Assembly: GCA_002339125.1 (NCBI GenBank)
Contig: DDJQ01000037.1
Coordinates: 1 to 20,371 of the forward strand
Origin: Alteromonadaceae bacterium UBA2620
GTDB lineage: Bacteria; Pseudomonadota; Gammaproteobacteria; Enterobacterales; Alteromonadaceae
Length of the DNA stretch: 20,371 bases
Reading direction: 5' to 3'
Numbering within the stretch: the stretch's first letter is position 1; each line of letters opens with the position of its first letter. Made by a program: the position numbers and the translations under genes. Below, in pieces: positions 1 to 7,432 of the stretch. The notes under the pieces were generated by a model, which did no database searches, had not been told where the DNA came from, and saw only the letters and a list, made by a program, of their open reading frames with translations.

Positions 1-9
1 CAGCAAAGA

Positions 10-393
10 TCAACAGGCCTTAGGAATATAATCAACAAAATTACCGCCGTCAGAGAAAACCGCACTTACTGTGCCTGCTGACAGGTCCATAATTGAACCG
101 TCATCACGCTCGATACAGTGCGCTGCAGTGATAATGTGTCGGGGAGAAATGGCACTACCAGTACAAATGTAATAGCCACCGTCGCGGAAGATTTCAATGC
201 TCACTACGCCGGTAAATTCACCTGCCGCCGTGAAAGGAGCACCGCCAATGCCGTACAGGTTAGAGTCGCCTGCTGCAATAGTAGGACTAACTGAATGGCC
301 CTCTAACGTTACTGGTGATGCATTAACCAGCCCTGCCGCCAGAAGACTACAAAGTAGAGTCCCTGTTTGTAACACTTTGTTTTTTATTTTCAT
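10..393 (-). pseudogene. N-terminal fragment of a secreted trypsin-like serine protease
   Basis: From the ATG at 393 the product is about 127 residues. It starts with a Lys-rich n-region and a hydrophobic stretch ending in Ala-Ser-Pro, which reads as a Sec signal peptide. It then shows S1-family sequence with the catalytic-His motif TAAHC preceded by CTGSAISPRHII. The reading frame ends in TGA at 10-12, before the catalytic Asp and Ser could be reached; S1 domains usually need about 220 residues. The fragment therefore cannot be a working protease as read. Either the gene is truncated or frameshifted, or an error sits next to the window edge; one other minus-strand frame stays open to base 1. 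A TTG at 435 and an ATG at 408 are in-frame alternatives, but 393 has GGAAA upstream and gives the neatest signal peptide. It is divergent from the PrsT gene; secreted proteases with PEP-CTERM tails are common in such genomes, but no tail is visible here. The family call is confident, its broken status less so. Confidence 0.65.
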
Positions 394-567
394 TTTGCTT
401 TTCCACATGGTTTTTTTCGATATTTCATTAAGCAAATATCGATCCTCTATTGTATTTTTGCTTAAGCTATTGAAATTAAATGATTATATTTATATTTAAA
501 ACTGCATATAACATTCGGTAAAACAATTCTGTTAAAAAAACTGACATTAAGGTGGTATGCTGAAAAC

Positions 568-580
568 TGGATATAATAAA
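568..580 (+). promoter_or_regulatory. Possible -10 element for the PrsT-like gene
   Basis: TATAAT lies at 572-577, 28 bases before the ATG at 606, in the AT-rich gap between divergent genes. No good -35 lies 16-18 bases upstream, and no sigma-54 type GG/GC pair was found, although sigma-54 control is known for some PEP-CTERM loci. The ATG itself has no clear Shine-Dalgarno sequence. Confidence 0.35.
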
Positions 581-605
581 AACACTCGGTAACTATTCTA
601 ACGAT

Positions 606-3377
606 ATGAAAAAGTCTACAGTCACCCGAATTGCTGCAATTTCTGCGCTACTGCTACTCGCTTCTGGCTGCGGCCAGAAAACCACTGATGAGCATATTAG
701 TGAAGCAAAACAGCATTTAGAACAAGGCGATAATAAAGCCGCTATTATTGCGCTCAAGAATGCCATTCAACTGGATCCACAAGCAGCACAGCCACGATTT
801 GAACTGGGCAAAATTTACTTGCAGGAACAGGATTACGAGTCGGCGGAAAAAGAACTTTCCCGGGCACTGGATTATGGCTATAAACCGGCCGATGTATTGC
901 CCCTTTTATCTAAGGCCTTTCAGCAAACCCGCGCTGATGTGGCGATGACAGAATTACCCCTGGAGAGCAGCGGATTATCGAAAGTTGACAAAGTAACGGT
1001 GGGTTACCGCAAAGCTTTATCACTGCTGACAATCGGAGAAAATAAGCAGGCCGTGCTACTGTCAGAAAATTTAACAGCGCTAAATGTAAACAGCGTTTAC
1101 CACGATCTGATTCAGCTTATTCCCTTGCTGGCAGCCGAAAAATATGAGGAGGCGGTGAGTAAGGCTGAACAGGCCAGAGATCGCTCGCCTTTAAATAGTG
1201 ATGCCCTGTTAATATTGGGGCGACTTTATACGTCTACCGGTCAGGGGGCCAAAGCTGTTGAATCGTTTAAAGGTTACCTTCGCGTTGAGCCGACTGATAT
1301 ACGGGTGAAATTTATTCTGGCCAGTTTGCTGATTCAACAGCGGGATGCAAAGCAGGCAGAACCTCTCGTTGATGAGTTATTGGCGGTCAACAGTAAGAGC
1401 CCGTATCTGAATCAGCTGAAAAGTATTGCGCGAGCTGTCGATAATGATTACGAGTCGGCTCTGAAGTATGCCGAGATCGCCATTAATACCGGGCGACTGG
1501 ACCCAACGTTAAGAGTGGTGGCCGGCTTTGCCGCTTATAAAACCGAGAATTACGATAAGGCCGTAGAGCACTTATCAACGGTTGCCAATCTGCTGCCCGA
1601 CGACCACAGTGTGTTGCGCTTACTGGCGGCAAGTCAGGTAAATTCGAGCACCAGTGCTCAGGTAAAATCGGTGATTGAACGCCTCGATAACTTTAAATCA
1701 ACGGATGTTCCTTTGTTATCCAAAGCGGCACTTGAAATGTTAAAAGCGGATGATGAGGCGGCTGCCAACGAAATGATTGAGCAAATGGAAAGTTTGTCGC
1801 AAAGCGCCGAGCAAATTGTGCAACTGAATTTGTTGCGCTTATCAGTAGATGATATCGACGGTTTAATTGGCGTGGACGAGCTTGTGGAAGATCAGGAAGT
1901 TCCGGTACAGGCCAAACAGATGATTGCTATGGCGCTTATCAAAAATGGTAAGTATGACGAAGCAAAAGCCATTGCCAGAGAGTTAAAGAACCATCAGGAC
2001 ACGGCGTTCAGCAGCTTTATCATTGACGCTGAAGCGGCACTGGCGGAAGGTGATTTGGTAGGGGCAGAGAGGCCCGTTGAAAAGGCACTTAGCGAGCAGC
2101 CGAACGCTGTGCCAGCGCAGGTTTTAAAAATGCGCTTGCTTGAACAACAAGGGCAAAAAGATAGCGCATTGACCCTGGCTCGAAAAATCGTGACAGACAG
2201 CCCAAGTGCTTTTAAAGCGTGGCAATATCTGCTAACGCAGGACAAAGAACAGGCGGAAAAAGATCTATCCTCGCTGATTAATTCTCTCGGGTCGAGCCTG
2301 ACTCATCCACCACTAAGAATGCTGGCAGCCCAAAAGGCCCTTGAATTCAACCAAAGGGAGCAGGCGCTTAAGCTCATTGAAGGTATTTCACTCTCTGCTG
2401 ACAGCCCCCAAACGCTGTGGCAATTAAAAGGGAATGTATTGGTACAAACCAATCAGGTCTTAGCAGCAGAAGAGCACTTCAGGCAATGGTCTGAATTGTT
2501 TCCAAATCAGGAAAACGCGGCCATAGGAGTGATTGCAGTGAATAATATCCGGGGCAATTATCCGGCGGCACTGGCCGCAGCTAACCGCTTTTTGCAATTG
2601 GAAGATAATCAGGAGATTCGCATCCTTCAGGCATTTTTTAATGCAAAACTGGGTAATCTTGAGGCCGCCAAAGCGGCCTGGCAGAAAATTGATGAACGAC
2701 TCCACGATGAACCAGAAGTACGGGGTATAAGTGCTCATATCAGTTTGTTGGAAAGACGCCCGGCAGACGCCCTCGATGATGCGCTGGTAGCCTATAAGGC
2801 GAATCGAAGCTTTGATAACCTCGCTTTACTCACCCGAATCTACGCGGCACAGGATAAGCGTAACGAGGCGTTAGCGTTGCTACAGGAACACAACGCTACG
2901 CCCGAAAAAGACATCCGCTCGCTAATGCTGATGGCAGAGTTTCAGATGGTATTAGCACCGAATGAGGCAGTAAAAAGCTATGAAGAAGCCATAGCCGCAG
3001 ACTCCTATAATTACGTAGCGCTGAATAACCTCGCCTATCTTAAAATGAACCAGGCCGAACTTGACGAAGCGAGAGAGCTGATTGAGCAAGCCTACCAATT
3101 TGTGCCCACCAACGACGGGGTTGTTGATACTTTTGCCGAAATTTTAACCAAACAGGGGGAGGCAGATGAAGCTATCGTACTTTATGAGACAATCATTGAG
3201 CAGCCCGGCGTTGCCGAACACATCCGCCTGAATTACGTTGAGACGCTGCTCAAACAAGGCAGTAAAGCGATAGCTCAGCGAAAACTTGAGCGAATGCGCT
3301 TTTCACAACCCGCGTCTTTTGTGCGCCTGAACAGCCTGATTCAACAGTATGAATTAAAGAATGTAAAACCCCGCTAA
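606..3377 (+). CDS. prsT: PEP-CTERM/exosortase-system TPR-repeat lipoprotein, PrsT-like
   Basis: A 923-residue exported TPR protein. The first 22 residues form a lipoprotein signal with lipobox LASGC (Cys22), followed by GQKTTDEHISEAKQHLEQGDNKAAIIALKNAIQLDP, where helical TPR repeats begin. TPR-like helix pairs recur to the C-terminus, for example around residues 195-230, 630-660 and 790-870. Length, lipobox and N-terminal pattern match the PrsT family (TIGR02917-type), which accompanies exosortase and exopolysaccharide genes in PEP-CTERM bacteria. Its exact role is not established; it is thought to act as a periplasmic or membrane-bound scaffold in surface-protein or polysaccharide export. 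No exosortase, prsK, prsR or glycosyltransferase gene lies in this window, so it stands apart from that cluster on this side. It is divergent from the protease fragment and followed by a long hairpin. The family call is strong; the function is inferred. Confidence 0.85.
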   Translation: MKKSTVTRIAAISALLLLASGCGQKTTDEHISEAKQHLEQGDNKAAIIALKNAIQLDPQAAQPRFELGKIYLQEQDYESAEKELSRALDYGYKPADVLPLLSKAFQQTRADVAMTELPLESSGLSKVDKVTVGYRKALSLLTIGENKQAVLLSENLTALNVNSVYHDLIQLIPLLAAEKYEEAVSKAEQARDRSPLNSDALLILGRLYTSTGQGAKAVESFKGYLRVEPTDIRVKFILASLLIQQRDAKQAEPLVDELLAVNSKSPYLNQLKSIARAVDNDYESALKYAEIAINTGRLDPTLRVVAGFAAYKTENYDKAVEHLSTVANLLPDDHSVLRLLAASQVNSSTSAQVKSVIERLDNFKSTDVPLLSKAALEMLKADDEAAANEMIEQMESLSQSAEQIVQLNLLRLSVDDIDGLIGVDELVEDQEVPVQAKQMIAMALIKNGKYDEAKAIARELKNHQDTAFSSFIIDAEAALAEGDLVGAERPVEKALSEQPNAVPAQVLKMRLLEQQGQKDSALTLARKIVTDSPSAFKAWQYLLTQDKEQAEKDLSSLINSLGSSLTHPPLRMLAAQKALEFNQREQALKLIEGISLSADSPQTLWQLKGNVLVQTNQVLAAEEHFRQWSELFPNQENAAIGVIAVNNIRGNYPAALAAANRFLQLEDNQEIRILQAFFNAKLGNLEAAKAAWQKIDERLHDEPEVRGISAHISLLERRPADALDDALVAYKANRSFDNLALLTRIYAAQDKRNEALALLQEHNATPEKDIRSLMLMAEFQMVLAPNEAVKSYEEAIAADSYNYVALNNLAYLKMNQAELDEARELIEQAYQFVPTNDGVVDTFAEILTKQGEADEAIVLYETIIEQPGVAEHIRLNYVETLLKQGSKAIAQRKLERMRFSQPASFVRLNSLIQQYELKNVKPR

Positions 3378-3400
3378 GGTGAATTTATCTAAGCAGGCAG

Positions 3401-3439
3401 CTTGTGGTATCAGGTTAGTTTTCTAACCAATACCACAAG
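3401..3439 (+). terminator. Long hairpin after the PrsT-like gene
   Basis: CTTGTGGTAT (3401-3410) pairs with ATACCACAAG (3430-3439), and an inner GGTTAG (3413-3418) pairs with CTAACC (3423-3428) around a TTTT loop, with a small internal mismatch between the two stems. The nearest T-run (about 3455-3460) is some 15 bases downstream, so it is not a textbook intrinsic terminator. It could still end the transcript, protect its 3' end, or act as a binding site. Confidence 0.5.
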
Positions 3440-3543
3440 TACGCACGTAGAGAGTTTTTTATAAAAATTCTGAATATATTCCTTTACCCGCAGAGTGATT
3501 AACGTTAAAACTTGCCCGAAGCACATCCTTTGCAGGGTAAATT

Positions 3544-4863
3544 ATGGAAGCCTTTATCGCTGAGTTGAAGAAAGCCTTTTTGGTTGCTCAGGACGCCGTT
3601 CTCAGTCCAACGTTTTTGTACCAGGTTATTGTCATAGTCTCGATTTATGGCGTTGCCTGGCTGATATCCTCAAGCTTGCGTCGGCAATTTAGCTGGACGA
3701 GGGAAGCACCGGCTGACGGTGCACACATAATTCGACTCAAAATGTACCGTCTGGGTGGTACGCTGTTTCCCATTTTCACTATTACCTTGCTCAAGCTTAC
3801 CTCCATTCTGGGTAAACAGTATCAGTTAGATGCCTGGCTGCTGGAAGTCGCGGTAGTGGTAGCGATTATGATTTTCCTCAACTCTTTCATTCGGGCATTT
3901 GTTGAAAGTCGTGGCATAGCGAACTTTCTGCGCTGGGTAGGGTTACCCATTGTCTTTCTGCACATGATTGATGTGCTGCCTGCTGTTATTGCAGCTCTGG
4001 AGTCAATCTCGATAAATGTGGGTAACGTCAGCGTGTCTGCCTACGGCGTCGCCAGAGTCACTATTTTCGGGGTGTTATTGTTCTGGCTTGGCCGTGCATC
4101 CAGCGTGATGGGTAAAGACATTATCCGTAATCACGAAAAGCTCGATGTGACCACCAAAGAGGTGTTTTCCAAGCTTTTCGAGGTAGTGCTGTTCTGCGTT
4201 ATTTTCCTGCTATTGCTGAATATCATGGGCATCAACCTAACCGCTCTTGCCGTGTTTGGCGGAGCACTAGGTGTGGGGCTTGGCCTGGGGTTGCAATCCA
4301 TCGCCTCCAACTTTATATCGGGCATTATTATTCTGCTGGACCGTTCCCTGACCGTGGGTGATTTTGTTGAGCTTGATGATGGTAGCAAGGGGTTTGTGCG
4401 CGAATTTAAAATGCGCTATGCGGTGCTTGAAACCTATGACGGTAAAGATATCCTCGTTCCTAACGAGAAGTTTATCAGTTCGTTATTAATTAACTGGACG
4501 CATAAAGATCCTAAACAACGTTATCGCATCGACTTCTCGGTGGCTTATAAAACCGACATCCGCGCTATGGTCGAAATTATCAAAGAGGCTGTAAGCGAAC
4601 ACCCTCAGGTAATAAGCGGCCCGGATATTCCGTTTGAAGAACGCCCTGATTGTGAAATCGACAGCTTTGGCGACTCCGGCGTTAATATGTTTGTGGAGTT
4701 CTGGATGGAAGGCGTGGATGACGGTAAAAACCGGGTCGGCGGCGACCTGCTGCTGATTGTCTTTGAAACATTGCGGGCACACGATATCGAGATCCCATTC
4801 CCGCAACGCGAAGTACGGGTCATTAACGAAGACGCCATTTCACTTAAAAATACTACGCCGTGA
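3544..4863 (+). CDS. MscS-family mechanosensitive ion channel
   Basis: A 439-residue inner-membrane channel expected to open under membrane tension and release small solutes during osmotic downshift. About six hydrophobic segments are seen (roughly residues 24-44, 67-88, 98-118, 130-152, 166-186 and 211-232). They are followed by the Gly/Ala-rich pore helix LTALAVFGGALGVGLGLGLQ (232-251) and the continuation SNFISGIIILLDRSLTVGDFVEL, which is the MscS signature. The cytoplasmic beta domain and alpha/beta vestibule occupy the rest. The protein is longer than E. coli MscS (286 residues) because of extra N-terminal helices, as in YnaI/YbdG-like members. AGGG about six bases before the ATG at 3544 supports the start. 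It seems to be transcribed alone, between the hairpin at 3401 and the terminator at 4869. The family is clear; no specific paralogue name is assigned. Confidence 0.92.
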   Translation: MEAFIAELKKAFLVAQDAVLSPTFLYQVIVIVSIYGVAWLISSSLRRQFSWTREAPADGAHIIRLKMYRLGGTLFPIFTITLLKLTSILGKQYQLDAWLLEVAVVVAIMIFLNSFIRAFVESRGIANFLRWVGLPIVFLHMIDVLPAVIAALESISINVGNVSVSAYGVARVTIFGVLLFWLGRASSVMGKDIIRNHEKLDVTTKEVFSKLFEVVLFCVIFLLLLNIMGINLTALAVFGGALGVGLGLGLQSIASNFISGIIILLDRSLTVGDFVELDDGSKGFVREFKMRYAVLETYDGKDILVPNEKFISSLLINWTHKDPKQRYRIDFSVAYKTDIRAMVEIIKEAVSEHPQVISGPDIPFEERPDCEIDSFGDSGVNMFVEFWMEGVDDGKNRVGGDLLLIVFETLRAHDIEIPFPQREVRVINEDAISLKNTTP

Positions 4864-4868
4864 TTATA

Positions 4869-4888
4869 AAGGGGGCTTTTGTCCCCTT
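4869..4888. terminator. Bidirectional intrinsic terminator between mscS-family gene and creA
   Basis: AAGGGGGC (4869-4876) pairs with GTCCCCTT (4881-4888), with one G-T pair, around a TTTT loop. On the plus strand it is followed by TAGTTTTAG, on the minus strand by TTATAATC. It sits between the two convergent stop codons and would serve both genes. Confidence 0.8.
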
Positions 4889-4892
4889 AGTT

Positions 4893-5363
4893 TTAGTTGG
4901 TTGGAGCAGGCGCAGTCTGATAGGCGTCTGTACCCCACAATGGTACGGTCGATAAGCTGTGCTTAAAACTACCCGAGGTTTCCTTAGTGGAATAGGCCAG
5001 GTACATCAGCGTTTGGTTTTGCGCATCGAAAATGCGGCGAATTTTCATATTTTTAAACAGTACGCTTTTCGATTTTTTGAACACCACGTCACCTGATTTG
5101 GATTTATCGATAGCCGCTATCATGGCAGCAGTAATTTCGCCAGTCTGGCGGCAGGCAATCGAGCTATCAGAGGGATCGGCAAGGCTCAGGTCAGCCTCAA
5201 TGCTGGCCACATGGCAGGTTACCCCCGGGATCAACGGGTCGGTGAACATGTCTATTTTAATGTCCTTGGTGGTAAACAGCCCTAATGAGACATCGCCTAC
5301 TTCATTGCGGTCGCAGGCGGTTAGCAGTAAAACGCCCGTTAGTGCGATCATCAGCTTTTTCAT
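4893..5363 (-). CDS. creA: CreA family protein, predicted lipoprotein
   Basis: From the ATG at 5363 the product is 156 residues. The start is fixed by AAGGA six bases upstream (minus strand) and by a clean signal MKKLMIALTGVLLLTAC; a longer in-frame reading to 5405 would bury it. The lipobox LLTAC puts the acylated Cys at residue 17. The next residue is Asp, which in E. coli keeps lipoproteins in the inner membrane, so periplasmic anchoring at the inner membrane is inferred. CreA features are plain: GVTCHVA, the DPSDSSIACRQTG stretch, GDVVFKKSKSVLFKNMKIRRIFDAQNQTLMYLAYS and a C-terminal STVPLWG. E. coli CreA carries a cleavable signal and no lipobox, so the lipid anchor is a difference. The molecular function of CreA is unknown. 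No creBCD genes adjoin it. It is convergent with the channel gene and divergent from luxS. Confidence 0.88.
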   Translation of the reverse strand: MKKLMIALTGVLLLTACDRNEVGDVSLGLFTTKDIKIDMFTDPLIPGVTCHVASIEADLSLADPSDSSIACRQTGEITAAMIAAIDKSKSGDVVFKKSKSVLFKNMKIRRIFDAQNQTLMYLAYSTKETSGSFKHSLSTVPLWGTDAYQTAPAPTN

Positions 5364-5528
5364 AACATTCCTTTTAACAGTTGCCGGTTTGGTTACAGGG
5401 TACACCCATCGGCGATGCTTCGGTATGTTTATCCCTGATAGTTGATGTACAATGACCGACGTTAAACTTATTTACGGTTGTGTGCGTACCAAAGGTCGCA
5501 TTACCGATATCAATCAAGGAATTTAATC

Positions 5529-6035
5529 ATGCCATTACTCGACAGCTTCCGTGTTGATCACACCCGCATGCAAGCCCCGGCTGTTCGCATTGCGAAAAAA
5601 ATGACGACGCCAAAGGGCGATCCCATCACCGTTTATGATCTGCGCTTTACGGTACCAAATCAGGAAGCGTTGTCTGAAAAAGGCATTCATACCCTTGAGC
5701 ACCTTTTTGCTGGCTTCATGCGTGAGCATCTGAATGCGGATGACGTTGAAATCATCGACATTTCTCCAATGGGTTGCCGTACTGGTTTTTACATGAGCCT
5801 GATTGGTACACCAGACGAAGAGCGCGTAGCTAAAGCCTGGCTGGCGGCCATGAATGATGTACTGAATGTACAAGCCGAATCTGATATTCCGGAACTGAAC
5901 GAGTACCAGTGCGGCACGTACAAGATGCACTCTCTGAAAGAAGCGCAGGAAATTGCCCAAACGGTACTCAACCGCAAAGTAGGTATCAACAGCAACGACG
6001 AACTTTACTTAAGCGATGAGTTTTTAGAGCAGTAA
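5529..6035 (+). CDS. luxS: S-ribosylhomocysteine lyase LuxS (autoinducer-2 synthesis)
   Basis: A 168-residue cytosolic metalloenzyme that cleaves S-ribosylhomocysteine to homocysteine and DPD, the precursor of autoinducer-2, as part of the activated methyl cycle. The metal site is intact: HTLEH gives His54 and His58, and Cys128 lies in EYQCGTYK. The catalytic Cys83 lies in PMGCRTGFY, and Glu57 is present. The start at 5529 (MPLLDSFRVDHTRM, the conserved N-terminus) has AAGGA about nine bases upstream; the frame stays open to 5478, but those extra residues are not LuxS-like. Length matches the family. It is divergent from creA and followed by an 11-base-pair hairpin, so it is probably monocistronic. 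No AI-2 receptor or mtn (pfs) gene is in the window. Confidence 0.97.
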   Translation: MPLLDSFRVDHTRMQAPAVRIAKKMTTPKGDPITVYDLRFTVPNQEALSEKGIHTLEHLFAGFMREHLNADDVEIIDISPMGCRTGFYMSLIGTPDEERVAKAWLAAMNDVLNVQAESDIPELNEYQCGTYKMHSLKEAQEIAQTVLNRKVGINSNDELYLSDEFLEQ

Positions 6036-6045
6036 TATGTGCCTG

Positions 6046-6079
6046 GATCTTCTGCTTTCATTGCCGACAGCAGAAGATC
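6046..6079 (+). terminator. Hairpin downstream of luxS
   Basis: GATCTTCTGCT (6046-6056) pairs perfectly with AGCAGAAGATC (6069-6079) around a 12-base loop, 11 bases after the luxS stop. No T-run follows, so termination by this hairpin alone is uncertain; an mRNA-stabilising end is equally possible. Confidence 0.5.
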
Positions 6080-6379
6080 TTAGCTCCCTGTAGATTAACC
6101 TTTAACACCCTTCTATCCAGACATCCACTTAACATTTTCTTTGTTCTGCCTATACCTCTTCTACAGCTTTTGATTGCGGGTCTCTTACTCCTTGAGTAAA
6201 CTGATTGCTAAACTAAAGCAATCGTTCGGCTGCAACTTTTTTATTATTTCTTTAATAAAATCAGCTTTGTGCGGTTGAACTGCGATGTTTAATGTATTGC
6301 TGTACAAAGAATACTAACCATGGCGAAAAATAGCGCCGCCTTTTTTATCGGGTAGAGGACTACCCATGCAGTAGAGGAC
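6080..6379. other. Non-coding gap before the membrane protein operon, with short leader ORFs
   Basis: No full gene is visible here. The left part is T-rich on the plus strand, and no convincing -35/-10 pair was found. The right end holds an 11-codon reading frame (ATG 6320 to TAG 6353-6355, MAKNSAAFFIG), in frame with the downstream gene but separated from it by that stop. It also holds a two-codon ORF (ATG-CAG-TAG, 6366-6374) and two copies of GTAGAGGAC (6352-6360 and 6371-6379). Confidence 0.55.
6352..6379 (+). promoter_or_regulatory. Duplicated Shine-Dalgarno block GTAGAGGAC
   Basis: Two identical nine-base copies lie 19 bases apart. The first (AGAGGA 6354-6359) is ideally spaced, six bases, for the ATG at 6366, which begins only a two-codon ORF. 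The second (AGAGGA 6373-6378) abuts the ATG at 6380 but is seven bases from an in-frame GTG at 6386. That spacing favours GTG 6386 as the true start of the following gene. Confidence 0.5.
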
Positions 6380-7432
6380 ATGGATGTGACAGACTCCCCC
6401 CGTACCTATCATAAGGTAGCTCCCTATCGTGCCGTGTGGCTGGAAGGCCTGCTGACCATCGTCACCATGGGTTGTTACCTGTTTGTATGGTTTGCCCTGG
6501 CCGCCCGCGATTGTAAGCGCATAACCGGTCGCCCGTTTACGCCGATCCTATGGTTTTTTGCACCGTTGGTTTGTTTGCCGTTACCTTTCGCCTCGCACAT
6601 CCTGCTTAAAACGTTTAGTGATATTGAAGCTCAGCGGCAACTGCCGGGCTGGAGCAAAATGCAGAACATTGCCTGGAACGGCTTGTTCAGCGGTGCCTAT
6701 ATTGGTGCTTATGTTTTTGCCGAATTCATTGACAGTCAGACACTGCAGTTTGTCTTATGGGCTGTGGCGTTTATGTTATTTTTGCTACTACATCATCGTT
6801 TAAATCGCATCAGGCAAGCATTTGAGAGCGAACCAATGATGCACCGGTTTGCCGGATTCAACGCTCTCGAGTGGGTAGTAGGCTTGCTGTTCTTAGCCCT
6901 GTGGGCCGGGCTGTTCTGGGCGCTTGGACAATTGAAACTGGTAAATGTAGAGACTACCCGTATTGAGCCGGGAACCGAAATTGTGGTGCCTGAGGCTGGC
7001 GTGCGCTTTACGGTGAATCAGGAAGGCTGGGAAAATGTACCAATTGGTACGGTTACCGATGGCACGGCTGAATACGAACTAAGAGGGCCTGCCTCATTAA
7101 ATAATATGTGGTACGCCGTATTTACCTATACCGAACATGACGAGTTTAGTGAAGTCGCGCAAAATCGCTATGCCACCTACCTTGAAGTGCTGCCCGGTGC
7201 GCAATGTTCGGCTTCACGTTCACTGCAAGAGGGCACCGATCTGCTGCGTTCGGTAGTCAGCTGCGAAAATACCGAGGCTGGTGATAAGCAGCTCTATATC
7301 TCACACCTTATAGAACGGGAGAAGGGCCTGGTCGAGCTGGTGGGATACATGTGGGTGGCTCCGCGTAAATATACGCAATACAAGCCACAATTTATCAAGG
7401 ATGTAAAAGGGCTGATCACAGATGAGAAGTAA
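6380..7432 (+). CDS. Unrecognised multi-pass membrane protein with a C-terminal soluble domain
   Basis: Up to 350 residues (348 if the better-spaced GTG at 6386 is used). Five hydrophobic segments are seen at about 21-41, 53-76, 97-117, 121-138 and 163-184. The first, with GLLTIVTMGCYLFVWFALAARDCKRITG, recalls DUF4234-like membrane domains, a weak resemblance judged by eye. Residues 185-350 form a soluble domain with two cysteines (276 and 295) that could form a disulfide, hinting at a periplasmic location. No catalytic motif was recognised. The gene overlaps the DUF3857/transglutaminase gene by 11 bases (7422-7432), so the two are almost certainly cotranscribed and translationally coupled, suggesting a joint envelope role. 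It is preceded by an unusual leader with duplicated ribosome-binding sequences. Its function is unknown. Confidence 0.8.
   Translation: MDVTDSPRTYHKVAPYRAVWLEGLLTIVTMGCYLFVWFALAARDCKRITGRPFTPILWFFAPLVCLPLPFASHILLKTFSDIEAQRQLPGWSKMQNIAWNGLFSGAYIGAYVFAEFIDSQTLQFVLWAVAFMLFLLLHHRLNRIRQAFESEPMMHRFAGFNALEWVVGLLFLALWAGLFWALGQLKLVNVETTRIEPGTEIVVPEAGVRFTVNQEGWENVPIGTVTDGTAEYELRGPASLNNMWYAVFTYTEHDEFSEVAQNRYATYLEVLPGAQCSASRSLQEGTDLLRSVVSCENTEAGDKQLYISHLIEREKGLVELVGYMWVAPRKYTQYKPQFIKDVKGLITDEK

Noticed and set aside
5440..5470. TACAAT/TTGATG elements as the luxS promoter
   Set aside because: No -35/-10 pair with 16-18 base spacing could be made from them.
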